DNA of 64,000 bases, taken from the NCBI GenBank assembly GCA_014653775.1, contig JACWEA010000001.1, positions 1-64,000 on the forward strand, read 5' to 3'. The stretch is from Pelagibacterales bacterium SAG-MED30 (GTDB taxonomy: Bacteria; Pseudomonadota; Alphaproteobacteria; Pelagibacterales; Pelagibacteraceae). A program made the translations under genes and the position numbers. Of this stretch, positions 18,542-27,509 are shown piece after piece. Under the pieces are notes generated by a model. It was not told the origin of the DNA. It did not search any database and saw nothing but the letters and a program-made list of their open reading frames with translations. Position 1 is the first letter of the stretch; every line of letters starts with the position of its first letter.

Positions 18542-19777
18542 ATGAATAGTAAAATTGGAATTGTTGGAGCAGGCATTCAAGGTATTTCAAACGCGCTATT
18601 CCTTCAAAAAAAAGGATTCGATGTAACTATTTTTGATAGAGAGGAACCAGGTAGCCAAGTTACATCTTATGGTAATGCTGGACATTTTTCACCTTATGCA
18701 TCTTTATCTTTAAATAGAACTGATGTTTTAGCAGATGTACCAGCTATGTTGTTAAGTTCAACTGGACCACTAGCTTTGAAGTGGAACTATGTCCCAAAAA
18801 TGATACCTTGGTTTATTAAATTCATCAAGAATACTACAAAAAATAAAATGATGCATACCGCTAAATATATGCATCAAATTTTAAATTTGGCATTACCCGC
18901 ATATGATGAATTATTTGATGAAATAAATTTAGAAAATTTAGTTGAAAACAAAGGAATATTATATATTTGGGATAATAAAGATTTAAAAAGTAGAGAACTA
19001 GAAATAAAAGTAAGAGATGAGTTAGGAGTTAAACAACAATTAGTTAACAAACATGAGATACACGATTTAGAACCACATATAAAACCTTTTTATCATGCTG
19101 GAGTGTATTATCCATACGCAAGGCACGCAAGAAATCCTAAAAAAATACTTTTAAAATTCTTTGAATTATTTTTAAAAAAAGGAGGTAAGTTTGAAAAATC
19201 TAACGTTCAAAAGATTAAGTTTAATAATCAAACTCCTATTTTTAAAACCGATATCAAAGAATACAAATTTGATAAAATTATTATAGCTTGTGGAGCTTTT
19301 TCAAAACAATTAACTGATAATCTTGGGGAAAAGATACCTTTGGACACAGAAAGAGGCTATCATGTACATTTTAAAAATTGTGATCATCTATTAAGTCGAC
19401 CTGTAATTTATTCTAATAGGGGGTTTGGAATTACTCCAATGGAACAAGGTTTGAGAGTTGTAGGAACAGTAGAATTTGGAGGGCTAAAAAATCCTTTATC
19501 AAAATCAAGAATTAAAAATTTAATAAATAATGCAAAACATATGCTGGGTGATTTGCCTGTTCATGAAGACGAGTGGTTAGGTTTTAGACCAACTTTACCT
19601 GATTTTTTACCAGTAATAGGCCCATCAAAAAATTATAAAAATGTTTTTTATTGTTTCGGTCATCATCATTTAGGATGGACTTTAGGACCTATTTCTGGAA
19701 AGATAGTTTCTGGGATGTTAGCTGAAGAAAATACAAATTTGAATTTAGATCCTTATAGCTCTGTAAGATTTTCTTAA
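18542..19777 (+). CDS. DadA-like FAD-dependent amino acid dehydrogenase/oxidase
   Basis: Member of the DAO superfamily, closest in layout to D-amino acid dehydrogenase DadA: N-terminal dinucleotide fold GIVGAGIQGIS (about 5-15), an SYGNAGHFSPYAS segment and the C-terminal GHHHLGWTLGPISGKIV. Length is 411 aa. Such enzymes deaminate D-amino acids or N-methylated amino acids and feed electrons to the respiratory chain. Substrate cannot be told. It is followed after four bases by a GTG-start DMT exporter and then a 2-hydroxyacid dehydrogenase, which suggests a small catabolic set. Confidence 0.82.
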   Translation: MNSKIGIVGAGIQGISNALFLQKKGFDVTIFDREEPGSQVTSYGNAGHFSPYASLSLNRTDVLADVPAMLLSSTGPLALKWNYVPKMIPWFIKFIKNTTKNKMMHTAKYMHQILNLALPAYDELFDEINLENLVENKGILYIWDNKDLKSRELEIKVRDELGVKQQLVNKHEIHDLEPHIKPFYHAGVYYPYARHARNPKKILLKFFELFLKKGGKFEKSNVQKIKFNNQTPIFKTDIKEYKFDKIIIACGAFSKQLTDNLGEKIPLDTERGYHVHFKNCDHLLSRPVIYSNRGFGITPMEQGLRVVGTVEFGGLKNPLSKSRIKNLINNAKHMLGDLPVHEDEWLGFRPTLPDFLPVIGPSKNYKNVFYCFGHHHLGWTLGPISGKIVSGMLAEENTNLNLDPYSSVRFS

Positions 19778-19781
19778 TTTT

Positions 19782-20684
19782 GTGAGAAATAAAAATAATT
19801 TAGCTTATATATTATTAGTGCTAACCACTTTATTTTGGTCAGGTAATTTTATAGTAGGAAAAGCGGCAAGCACTTTTGAAATTCCTCCGTTTTCTTTAAA
19901 TTTTTATAGATGGTTATTTGCTGGACTAATTCTTTTACCTTTTACATTTAAGGAAATTTTAAAAAAAAAAGATTATATTTTTAATAATATTGGTTTTTTT
20001 ATAGTCTTAGGTATTACAAGTATTACGATTTTTAATTCAACTGTTTATTATTCTTTATATTATATGCAAGTAATTAGCGGAGTGTTAATGATCTCCACTA
20101 TCCCAGTATGGATAATGTTTATATCTTCAATTTTAGGTATTGAAAAAACAAACAAATTTCAAATACTAGGAGTAGTTTTATCTCTTTTAGGAGTCCTATT
20201 TATCATAACTAAATCAGACCTTAATGTTATTAAAAATTTAGCCTTTAATAGAGGAGATTTGATTATGGCATCAGGCATGTTCGCATGGGCACTTTATTCT
20301 GCATTACTTAAAAAAAAAACTTATGAAATTTCACAAATAACTTTATTAGAAGTTGTAATTATTTCTGGCTTAGTATTTTTGGTTCCAATTTATATTTTGG
20401 AGATGAATTTTGGAAATCAAATTATTCTTGGTATGCCTTTTGTTCTAACCTTATCATATGTAGTAATTTTTCCAGGACTTGCTTCGTTCTTTTTTTGGAT
20501 TAAAGGGATTGGAATTATAGGAGCAAATAGAGCAGGGGTGTTTTTACACTTAATGCCTGTATTTGGCTCTATAATGGCAATTGTTTTTTTTGGTGAAAAA
20601 TTTATGATTTACCACTTACTTGGAGCAATATTTATTGTTGCGGGTATAACTCTTTCAAACAAAAAAATTAAAAAAAATGCTTAA
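19782..20684 (+). CDS. EamA/DMT-superfamily transporter
   Basis: Ten predicted membrane spans in two EamA repeats, 300 aa. The first span is LAYILLVLTTLFWSGNFIVG and the second repeat starts near GDLIMASGMFAWALYSALL. Members export or import metabolites, often amino acids; substrate unknown. The start is GTG at 19782, four bases after the previous stop, and the 3' end overlaps the next gene by eight bases. Its position between an amino acid oxidase and a hydroxyacid dehydrogenase hints at transport of a related compound. Confidence 0.85.
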   Translation: MRNKNNLAYILLVLTTLFWSGNFIVGKAASTFEIPPFSLNFYRWLFAGLILLPFTFKEILKKKDYIFNNIGFFIVLGITSITIFNSTVYYSLYYMQVISGVLMISTIPVWIMFISSILGIEKTNKFQILGVVLSLLGVLFIITKSDLNVIKNLAFNRGDLIMASGMFAWALYSALLKKKTYEISQITLLEVVIISGLVFLVPIYILEMNFGNQIILGMPFVLTLSYVVIFPGLASFFFWIKGIGIIGANRAGVFLHLMPVFGSIMAIVFFGEKFMIYHLLGAIFIVAGITLSNKKIKKNA

Positions 20685-21627
20685 AGTCGCAATTTTAGAT
20701 GATTATCAGAATGTTTCACAAGAATTTGTAGATTTAAAAAAATTATCTGGAAAATATGAAATAAAAGTTTTTAGTAAACCATTTGAAGATGAAAATGATG
20801 CTATAGACCAATTAAAAGAATTTCAAGCGCTATTAATAATGAGAGAAAGAACTAAAATTACTTCTGGTTTAATTGATGCTTTAAAAAACTTAAAATACAT
20901 TGTTACCAGTGGAATGAGAAACAAAGCAATAGATCTAGATGCTGCAAAAAAAAGAAAAATAATTGTCTGTGGTACTGAAATTAATACTCATCCAACTCCA
21001 GAACTCACTTGGGCCCTAATTTTAGGTTTAGCAAGAAACTTGAAGGAAGAAATTGATAATATGTACCAAGGATATTGGCAAACTACGATTGGTATTGAAC
21101 TCAAAGGAAAAATTTTAGGATTAATTGGTTTAGGAAAAGTTGGAACTCAAGTAGCTAAAATTGCAAAAGCATTCGGAATGCAAGTTGTGGCTTGGAGTGA
21201 AAATCTAAATTTAGATACTTGTAAAGAGTTAGATGTCCTTCCTTGTAGTAAAGAAGATTTAATAAAAAATTCTGATATAATTTCAATTCATGTTCAAGGA
21301 GGAGAGAGGTATAAAAATTGTATTACTTTAAAAGAATTAGATAATATGAAAAAGACAGCTTTTTTAATTAATACTTCAAGAGGACCTATAATTAATGAAG
21401 ATGATTTAATTATAGCCTTATCTACAAATGTAATAGCAGGGGCAGGTCTTGATGTTTATGAAAAAGAACCTCTTCCAGAAAACAATAAATTAAGATTTTT
21501 ACCTAATGCCTTACTTACTCCCCATATTGGATATGTTACTGCAGAAAATTATAATATTTTCTATAATCAAATGATTGAATCCTTGGAGGCTTGCCTTGAT
21601 GGTAAGCCAATACGAGTTATTGAATAA
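20677..21627 (+). CDS. D-isomer-specific 2-hydroxyacid dehydrogenase
   Basis: NAD(P)-dependent oxidoreductase of the SerA/LdhA family. The Rossmann motif GLGKVG is at 151-156 and the catalytic Arg235 (TSRGPIIN), Glu264 (DVYEKEP) and His283 (TPHIGYV) are all present. Length is 316 aa and there is no C-terminal ACT domain, so it is not a regulated phosphoglycerate dehydrogenase. Substrate is unknown. It overlaps the DMT gene by eight bases and is followed directly by the HDAC-fold gene. Confidence 0.88.
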   Translation: MLKVAILDDYQNVSQEFVDLKKLSGKYEIKVFSKPFEDENDAIDQLKEFQALLIMRERTKITSGLIDALKNLKYIVTSGMRNKAIDLDAAKKRKIIVCGTEINTHPTPELTWALILGLARNLKEEIDNMYQGYWQTTIGIELKGKILGLIGLGKVGTQVAKIAKAFGMQVVAWSENLNLDTCKELDVLPCSKEDLIKNSDIISIHVQGGERYKNCITLKELDNMKKTAFLINTSRGPIINEDDLIIALSTNVIAGAGLDVYEKEPLPENNKLRFLPNALLTPHIGYVTAENYNIFYNQMIESLEACLDGKPIRVIE

Positions 21628-21628
21628 A

Positions 21629-22522
21629 ATGGATTTACCAGTTGTTAACCATGAGGATTATTTTGCAAAAATTGGTGATGATCATAAATTTCCGATTAAT
21701 AAATTTGGAGAACTTGCAAATTATTTGATTAAAAAAAATATTGTTAAAAAATTTCACAAACCTTATCCTTGTTCTGAAGGTACCTTAAAAAGGGCTCATT
21801 CTGAAAACTATATAAAAAATGTAAAGAATAAAACTTTAGATAAAAATAGTATTAAAAAAATTGGTTTTCCTCTGGTTGATAGTGTAGTTCAGAGATCTTT
21901 GGTAGCTACTGGTGGAACAGTCTTGGCATCGAAACTTGCAATTAATTATGGTATCGCCTGTAATACTGCAGGTGGAAGTCATCATGCAAATTATGAAGGA
22001 GGAGCTGGTTATTGCGTATTTAATGACGTGGCAGTTGCTTCTCAATATCTTTTAGATCGGGGATTAGCTGGAAAAATTTTGATCGTTGATCTAGATGTTC
22101 ATCAAGGAAATGGTAACGCAGATATCTTTAAGAACAATAAAAGAGTATTTACTTTTAGTATGCATTCAAAAACCAATTATCCTGCTAAAAAATCGAATAG
22201 TGATTTAGATGTAGAACTAGAGGATAACTTAGAAGATGTTCAATATATTAAATTACTAAAGTTTTATTTAAATCAATTAAATCAAGAAAATTTTGATTAT
22301 ATTTTTTATATAGCTGGTGTTGATATTCACTTTAATGATCGATTAGGAAAATTAAAGATTTCAGATGAAGGAATTAAAAAAAGAGATCAAATTGTTACTG
22401 AAAATTTTTTTTCAAGAGGCATTCCTCTATGTGGTGTTTTGGGTGGAGGTTATAATAAAGATTTTGATAAACTTGTTGAATTACACTCTATTTTACACCA
22501 ATCATGTGCTAAATTATTATAA
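21629..22522 (+). CDS. Histone-deacetylase-fold amidohydrolase
   Basis: Zinc-dependent deacetylase-fold enzyme (297 aa). Visible are the catalytic His pair at 118-119 (GGSHHANYEGG), Zn ligands Asp156 and His158 (DLDVHQGNG) and Asp232 (AGVDIHFND). Bacterial members remove acetyl or acyl groups from polyamines or other small amides. The frame is open back to 21575, but the ATG at 21629 lies one base after the preceding stop and gives a normal N-terminus, so it is preferred. It is followed immediately by msrB. Substrate cannot be assigned. Confidence 0.87.
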   Translation: MDLPVVNHEDYFAKIGDDHKFPINKFGELANYLIKKNIVKKFHKPYPCSEGTLKRAHSENYIKNVKNKTLDKNSIKKIGFPLVDSVVQRSLVATGGTVLASKLAINYGIACNTAGGSHHANYEGGAGYCVFNDVAVASQYLLDRGLAGKILIVDLDVHQGNGNADIFKNNKRVFTFSMHSKTNYPAKKSNSDLDVELEDNLEDVQYIKLLKFYLNQLNQENFDYIFYIAGVDIHFNDRLGKLKISDEGIKKRDQIVTENFFSRGIPLCGVLGGGYNKDFDKLVELHSILHQSCAKLL

Positions 22523-22891
22523 ATGACTAAAAATAATCCAAACCTTACAGCTGAGCAAAAATTAGTTATGTTTGAGGATGGAACAGAGCCTCCAGGCACA
22601 AGTGAATTAAATAGTGAAAAGCGTGAAGGAAATTATCATTGTGCAAACTGTGGAATAAAATTATTTGAATCAAAAACAAAATATGAAAGTGGATCAGGTT
22701 GGCCATCATTTTTTCAATCACTACCTAATGTTTTTGAAACAAAAACAGATGATTTGTTAGGTTATGAACGAACGGAATATCATTGTAAAAATTGTGATGC
22801 ACATCATGGCCATGTCTTTAATGATGGTCCACAACCTACTGGGAAAAGATATTGTAATAATGGTGTTTGTTTAACTTTTAAACCTAAATAA
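22523..22891 (+). CDS. msrB: Peptide methionine-(R)-S-oxide reductase MsrB
   Basis: Repairs oxidised methionine. Two Zn-binding CxxC pairs are visible (Cys40/43 and Cys88/91), with the conserved GSGWPSFF and HHGHVFNDGP motifs and the catalytic Cys111 in RYCNN. Length is 122 aa, a compact single-domain form. The start codon directly follows the stop of the HDAC-fold gene. A glutaredoxin gene lies downstream on the other strand, converging on it. Confidence 0.95.
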   Translation: MTKNNPNLTAEQKLVMFEDGTEPPGTSELNSEKREGNYHCANCGIKLFESKTKYESGSGWPSFFQSLPNVFETKTDDLLGYERTEYHCKNCDAHHGHVFNDGPQPTGKRYCNNGVCLTFKPK

Positions 22892-22894
22892 TAA

Positions 22895-23149
22895 TTATTT
22901 TATTAAACCTTTAAGTTTATTTTCTTTTTCTAGGGCTCTAACTTCATCATAACCACCAACATGCAAATCACCAAAAAATATTTGTGGTATTGTTTTTTTG
23001 CCATTTGCTTTTTTTATCATTTCATCTCTAGAACCTTCTACTGTTGCAATATTAATTTCTTTATAAGGAATATTATTTCTAGTTAATAATCTTTTTGCTG
23101 CATCACAATAATTACAAAGTGGACCTGTATAGATTATAATGTTTTTCAT
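22895..23149 (-). CDS. grxC: Glutaredoxin (GrxC type)
   Basis: Small dithiol oxidoreductase of 84 aa with the active site Cys12-Asn-Tyr-Cys15, a cis-proline TIPQIFF motif and the GGYDEVRAL glutathione-binding segment. Most class I glutaredoxins have CPYC; here Asn replaces Pro. It is transcribed together with the DUF2805 gene just upstream (three-base gap) and converges on msrB, also a redox repair gene. Confidence 0.92.
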   Translation of the reverse strand: MKNIIIYTGPLCNYCDAAKRLLTRNNIPYKEINIATVEGSRDEMIKKANGKKTIPQIFFGDLHVGGYDEVRALEKENKLKGLIK

Positions 23150-23152
23150 TAT

Positions 23153-23449
23153 TTATAAATAATCACCTTTTCTAATTTTGCTAGTTATTTCTTTCCTTGA
23201 GTATTCAAATTTTTTTCTATGTTTGATGCTTTTTTCATTTACTCTTTTTCTCCATAATCTAAAAGAAGATGGTTTTAGAGATCTTCTCATAATTTTGATT
23301 ACATCAGATTCTGTCTTTCCAGTTTTTTTTTTAATCTCCTCAAATGTGATCCTATCGGCCCAAGCTGCCCAGATGACCCAATCTGGACTTTCAATATTTG
23401 GTTCAGGATTTTTGACACGGGTGATTGGGGTGTGACCTTTTTTTTTCAT
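23153..23449 (-). CDS. DUF2805 / TIGR03643 family protein
   Basis: A 98-residue basic protein. The core with WVIWAAWADRITFEEIKKKTG, then KIMRRSLKPSSFRLWRKRV, matches the conserved bacterial DUF2805 family. The helix pattern resembles a helix-turn-helix, so nucleic-acid binding is possible but unproven. It is first of a two-gene minus-strand unit with grxC. No function is known to me. Confidence 0.8.
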   Translation of the reverse strand: MKKKGHTPITRVKNPEPNIESPDWVIWAAWADRITFEEIKKKTGKTESDVIKIMRRSLKPSSFRLWRKRVNEKSIKHRKKFEYSRKEITSKIRKGDYL

Positions 23450-23512
23450 AAATTACTTATATTTTAAAAAATTCTATAATGCATTTTTTTTTGGATATGA
23501 TATATTCACCTA

Positions 23513-23566
23513 GATAGTCCTTTTTAGCCATCTTTAGCTCCCGGTTTTTAAGGGCTATCTTTTTTT
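23513..23566 (+). promoter_or_regulatory. Hairpin plus T-tract abutting the LysE-family start codon
   Basis: GATAGTCCTT (23513-23522) pairs with AAGGGCTATC (23550-23559), a 10-bp stem with one G-U pair and a 27-base loop. A run of seven T follows, and the ATG of the exporter gene is the next codon. An alternative TAGCC/GGCTA pairing would exclude the main stem. A TATAAT at 23475-23480 or TATGAT at 23497-23502 could start a short transcript. It cannot terminate the upstream genes, which are on the other strand. It may be an attenuator or riboswitch-like leader, or a short terminated RNA. Confidence 0.45.
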
Positions 23567-24181
23567 ATGCTCCCCCTGGATTATATTCTTTATTTACAGA
23601 TTATTATTTTTTTATTTATAACTCCCGGAACTCCAAGAATTGTGATTATTTCCTATTCAATGAATTATGGTGTAAGTAAATGTATCTGGTCAGCATTTGG
23701 TGATGTAACTGCAAATTTATTTCAAGCAACTTTAGTAATTTTTGTAATTGGATCTTTTTTCTCAGAAAATCTAATATTTTTAAATTTATTTAAATGGATA
23801 GGAATAATTTACTTATTGTATCTAGCTTACGATATTTATAAATCTCATCCAAAAGATATTTCTAAACAAGGATCTATAAAAAAAAGCAACCTATCTTTTT
23901 TTAAAGATGGTTTTATAGTTGCAGGCACTAGTCCTAAAGCTTGGATGTTTTTTCCTTTTATTTTTCCTCAATTTATTGATTTTAATTCAAATTACTTAAT
24001 TCAATTTATTATTTTAATTACAACTTATATCGTATTAGATTTTTTATCTTTAATTGGATATGCATTACTTGCTCAAAAATTAATTAATTGGATTAAAGCA
24101 AATCCAAAAACAATTAATACAATTTCTGCGAGTGTTTTAGTAATCATTGCCTTTATAATTGTTATTACTCAACGATTTTAG
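23567..24181 (+). CDS. LysE/RhtB-family amino acid exporter
   Basis: Integral membrane exporter of 204 aa with about six spans. The N-terminal FLFITPGTPRIVIISYSMNYG block corresponds to the ITPGP motif of LysE/RhtB proteins, which export lysine, homoserine, threonine and similar compounds. Its start codon directly follows the T-tract of a hairpin, leaving no room for a separate Shine-Dalgarno. Substrate is unknown. It stands alone between the grxC unit and a Liv-type transporter operon. Confidence 0.85.
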   Translation: MLPLDYILYLQIIIFLFITPGTPRIVIISYSMNYGVSKCIWSAFGDVTANLFQATLVIFVIGSFFSENLIFLNLFKWIGIIYLLYLAYDIYKSHPKDISKQGSIKKSNLSFFKDGFIVAGTSPKAWMFFPFIFPQFIDFNSNYLIQFIILITTYIVLDFLSLIGYALLAQKLINWIKANPKTINTISASVLVIIAFIIVITQRF

Positions 24182-24268
24182 TTTGTTGGTGGTATTAATT
24201 GTCACTTGCATAAAATAAAATTTCTTTATTAAATTGATTATTAATTAATTAATCAAAGAGGGAATAAA

Positions 24269-25507
24269 ATGAAAATAAATAAAATAATATTGAGTTTTAT
24301 TTCTGCAGTAGCAATTTTACTTTCAACTTCAGTTGTTTCTTTTGCAAAAGTAGTTGGAGATAAAATTGTTTTAGGTGCTGCTATTTCATTAACTGGAAAA
24401 TATTCATCTAATGGTGTTCATACTCAAAACGGCTATAACATGGCTGTTGACAGAATTAATAGCATGGGTGGAGTAAAAGTTGGTGGAAAAACTTATAAGT
24501 TTGAAATCATTTATTATGATGATGAGTCAAACCCAAAAAGAGCAGCTCAATTAGCAGAAAGATTAATCTCACAGGATAAAGTTGAATTTATGCTTGGACC
24601 TTACAGTTCAGGTTTAACTAAAGCTATAGCTCCTGTTACAGAAAAATATGGTGTTCCGATGGTTGAAGCAAATGGTGCTTCTAGATCTTTATTTACCAAA
24701 GGTTATAAATATCTATTTGCAGTTTTAGCTCCAGCTAATTTATATCTTGATGTAGCTATTAGAACAGCTGTTGAATTAAATGGTGGAAAAGGTGTTAGAA
24801 TTGCGCAAGCATTTGAACAAGATGCTTTTTCACAAGATGTAAGATTAGGTATTTTAGATGCAGCTAAAGAAACTGGATCTGAGATCATAATTGATGATAA
24901 ACTCCCCAAAGAGCTTAATGATATGGCTGCAACTTTAGTTAAAGTTAAGCAAATGAAACCAGATGTGCTTGTTGTATCAGGTCATACGAAGGGAGCATTA
25001 ACAGCAATTAGACAAATAGCTGAAATGAAAGTAGATGTTCCAATGTTAGCTATGACACACTGTGATGCTGCGAAATTATCAAAACAACATGGTAAAAATT
25101 CTCAGTATGCTCTTTGTGCTTCTCAATGGCATAAAACATTAACTTATAAAGATAATTTCTTTAAAGATGGAATGACTTATGCGGCTGATTTCCAAAAAGA
25201 ATTTGGTTATGATCCGCCTTATCAATCAGCAGAGTCATCTGCAGCTTTATTAGTATTTAAAGATGCATTTGAAAGAGCAAATTCTTTTGATCAAAAGAAA
25301 GTAAGAGATGCTCTTGCTGCAACTAATATGCAAACATTCTATGGAAATATTAAATTTGCCCCGGGTGGTCAAAATGTTGACAAACCTATGGTGCTTTTCC
25401 AAGTAATGTGTGATGGCGCAGGAAAATGTGAAAATAAAGTTGTTGCTCCACTTAAGTGGGCGTCAGCTAAATTGATACATCCAATTCCTAAGTGGTCTGA
25501 CAGATAA
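24269..25507 (+). CDS. livK: Liv-type ABC transporter substrate-binding protein (system 1)
   Basis: Periplasmic binding protein of the branched-chain amino acid/amide family (type I fold). The signal peptide covers about residues 1-26 (ends SFA), and the mature protein starts with the typical GAAISLTGKYSSNG. Length is 412 aa. A Shine-Dalgarno (GAGGG) precedes the ATG. It heads an operon with two permeases and two ATPases, separated from them by a strong hairpin that likely keeps its level above theirs. The exact ligand (Leu/Ile/Val, amide or other) cannot be read from sequence. Confidence 0.9.
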   Translation: MKINKIILSFISAVAILLSTSVVSFAKVVGDKIVLGAAISLTGKYSSNGVHTQNGYNMAVDRINSMGGVKVGGKTYKFEIIYYDDESNPKRAAQLAERLISQDKVEFMLGPYSSGLTKAIAPVTEKYGVPMVEANGASRSLFTKGYKYLFAVLAPANLYLDVAIRTAVELNGGKGVRIAQAFEQDAFSQDVRLGILDAAKETGSEIIIDDKLPKELNDMAATLVKVKQMKPDVLVVSGHTKGALTAIRQIAEMKVDVPMLAMTHCDAAKLSKQHGKNSQYALCASQWHKTLTYKDNFFKDGMTYAADFQKEFGYDPPYQSAESSAALLVFKDAFERANSFDQKKVRDALAATNMQTFYGNIKFAPGGQNVDKPMVLFQVMCDGAGKCENKVVAPLKWASAKLIHPIPKWSDR

Positions 25508-25520
25508 TAACTAATCTATA

Positions 25521-25555
25521 AATACCCCCTAATCTCTAGGGGGTATTTTTTTTTA
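25521..25555 (+). terminator. Rho-independent terminator/attenuator inside liv operon 1
   Basis: AATACCCCCTA (25521-25531) and TAGGGGGTATT (25537-25547) form an 11-bp stem with a 5-base loop, followed by a run of T. It sits between the binding-protein gene and the first permease. Partial read-through would give much binding protein and little permease, a common arrangement in ABC operons. Confidence 0.9.
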
Positions 25556-25565
25556 AGGGCAATTT

Positions 25566-26459
25566 ATGGACTTTATGGTTTTCCAATATCCAATGATAAC
25601 TGTTCAAGCTTGCTTGGATGGTATTCTTCTGGGTGTACTGTTTGCTTTGATTGCTTACGGCATGGCTTTGCAATGGGGAGTGATGAATATCATAAATATT
25701 GCCCAAGGTGATTTAGTTATTCTTGGAGGATATATTGCATATTTTATGTATCTATATGGAATTCATCCTGCCTGGGGCGTAATTGTTGCGCCAGTCATAA
25801 TGTATTTTGTTGGTGTAGGACTTTATAAATTAGTAATCAATAAAGTTGTTGATAGAGACTTATTTATCTCGATTCTAGCTACTTTTGGAATAAGCATTCT
25901 ATTTATGCAACTAATGAATTTTGCATTTGGTGCAGATGTTGTTCTAGCTAATTCAGGTTACGGAACAACTTTTTTATTTGATAACAATGTAGTTTTACCA
26001 AACTCAAAAATATTTTCTGCAGTAGTTAGTATTTTTTTTGCAATTTGTTTAGTAATTTATATGAAAAAATCAAAGCTTGGCAGAGCAATAAGGGCAACTG
26101 CTCAGAATGCTAGAGCAGCAAAGATTTTAGGAGTAGATACCGAGAAAGTTTATGCGGCTACTTTTGGCATTAATGCAGCTCTTTGTGGTGTTGCTGGTGC
26201 GCTAATATCTATAACATTTACAATTCATCCTTATATGGGATTACCTTATACAATAAGATCTTTTATGATTGTTATAGTTGCGGGATTAGGAAATTTGCCT
26301 GGAGTAGCATTATCTGGAATGGGACTAGGAGTTTTTGAGGAATTTGCAGATTATATTTTAGGAACAGAATTTAGAATTGGAGCAGTATTTTTACTATTAG
26401 TTTTAATTTTAGTTTACAGAAGATTTAAATTATCAAGAAAAAGAGAGTATTTAAAATAG
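25566..26459 (+). CDS. livH: Liv-type ABC permease LivH (system 1)
   Basis: Inner-membrane permease, 297 aa, with about eight spans. LivH-type motifs are GVLFALIAYGMALQWGVMNIINIAQGD at the N-terminus and the cytoplasmic loop GRAIRATAQNARAAKILGVD that contacts the ATPases. It starts 18 bases after the terminator hairpin and directly abuts livM. Confidence 0.92.
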   Translation: MDFMVFQYPMITVQACLDGILLGVLFALIAYGMALQWGVMNIINIAQGDLVILGGYIAYFMYLYGIHPAWGVIVAPVIMYFVGVGLYKLVINKVVDRDLFISILATFGISILFMQLMNFAFGADVVLANSGYGTTFLFDNNVVLPNSKIFSAVVSIFFAICLVIYMKKSKLGRAIRATAQNARAAKILGVDTEKVYAATFGINAALCGVAGALISITFTIHPYMGLPYTIRSFMIVIVAGLGNLPGVALSGMGLGVFEEFADYILGTEFRIGAVFLLLVLILVYRRFKLSRKREYLK

Positions 26460-27509
26460 ATGAATAAAAATTTAATTTTATATGCGGCAATATTAATTTT
26501 TGGAATAACTGCACCATTTATTTTTCCAGCATTTAAGGTTCAATTATCAATACTTTGTGTCTTAATTGTATTAGCTCTTACATGGAATATTCAAGGTGGG
26601 GAAATGGGTTACAACACTTTTGGTAATATTTTATTTTATGGTTTAGGTATGTATCTGTGTGCTTCAGTACAAGTTGGGATGTTTTTTCCTTTAGCAGAAT
26701 GGACAGAGAGTGGCGGGGAAAAAACTTTTGTACATACTCCTGCTCAATTTTTTCAAGGAATGGCAGTTGGACTTGTGGTGGCAGCAATAATCCCAACAAT
26801 AGTAGCTGGATTAATTGGTTATGCAATTCTAGGATTAAGAGGACATTACTTTGCAATATGTACTTTAGGTCTAGGTGTTGCAGCTGGAGAAATTTCTGGA
26901 GGTATTGAAATTATAGGAGCCGGTCAAGGATTTACAACACCACCTTTTCCGAATGTTGGAGGACTAGAAGCAAGAGGAGAATTCTTTTATCTGTTAAGTT
27001 TTGGGGCACTTGTATTAACATTCATTGCTGTTAGAGCAATTTATTCAACAAGATTTAAACTAATACTTAATGCAATCAGAGATAACGAAGATAAAGCAGA
27101 GGCAATGGGAATTCAAACAATGAAATATAAAATAATAGGATGGATGATATCAGCTTTCTTCTGCGGTCTAGCTGGTGGAATAATGGGAGGATTAGTTGGA
27201 TACATTGACTCAACAGATGTTGCATTTGATGGAAGAGAGATGGGAGTATTTATGGTCTTAATGGCTATCTTAGGAGGAAAGGGAACATTATGGGGACCAA
27301 TAATTGGAGCAACTGTATTTCATATTTTTAAGGAGGGTTTTTGGACTTTCTTTTTAGGTTGGCAGTATGTTGCTCTAGGGGTTCTTATAGTAGTAATTGT
27401 GATTTATTTCCCTGAAGGAATTATGGGATGGTTAAGAGAAAAATATCCAGAACGATTTGGCGAAGTAATTGATGAAGCAGATCGAAAAGCGCAGGTTGAA
27501 TTGAAATGA
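26460..27509 (+). CDS. livM: Liv-type ABC permease LivM (system 1)
   Basis: Second permease, 349 aa. Family features are the GHYFAICTLGLGVAAGE segment and the coupling loop LILNAIRDNEDKAEAMGIQT. Multi-spanning throughout. It begins directly after the livH stop and overlaps livG by four bases, so translation is coupled. With LivH it forms the membrane channel of the importer. Confidence 0.92.
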   Translation: MNKNLILYAAILIFGITAPFIFPAFKVQLSILCVLIVLALTWNIQGGEMGYNTFGNILFYGLGMYLCASVQVGMFFPLAEWTESGGEKTFVHTPAQFFQGMAVGLVVAAIIPTIVAGLIGYAILGLRGHYFAICTLGLGVAAGEISGGIEIIGAGQGFTTPPFPNVGGLEARGEFFYLLSFGALVLTFIAVRAIYSTRFKLILNAIRDNEDKAEAMGIQTMKYKIIGWMISAFFCGLAGGIMGGLVGYIDSTDVAFDGREMGVFMVLMAILGGKGTLWGPIIGATVFHIFKEGFWTFFLGWQYVALGVLIVVIVIYFPEGIMGWLREKYPERFGEVIDEADRKAQVELK

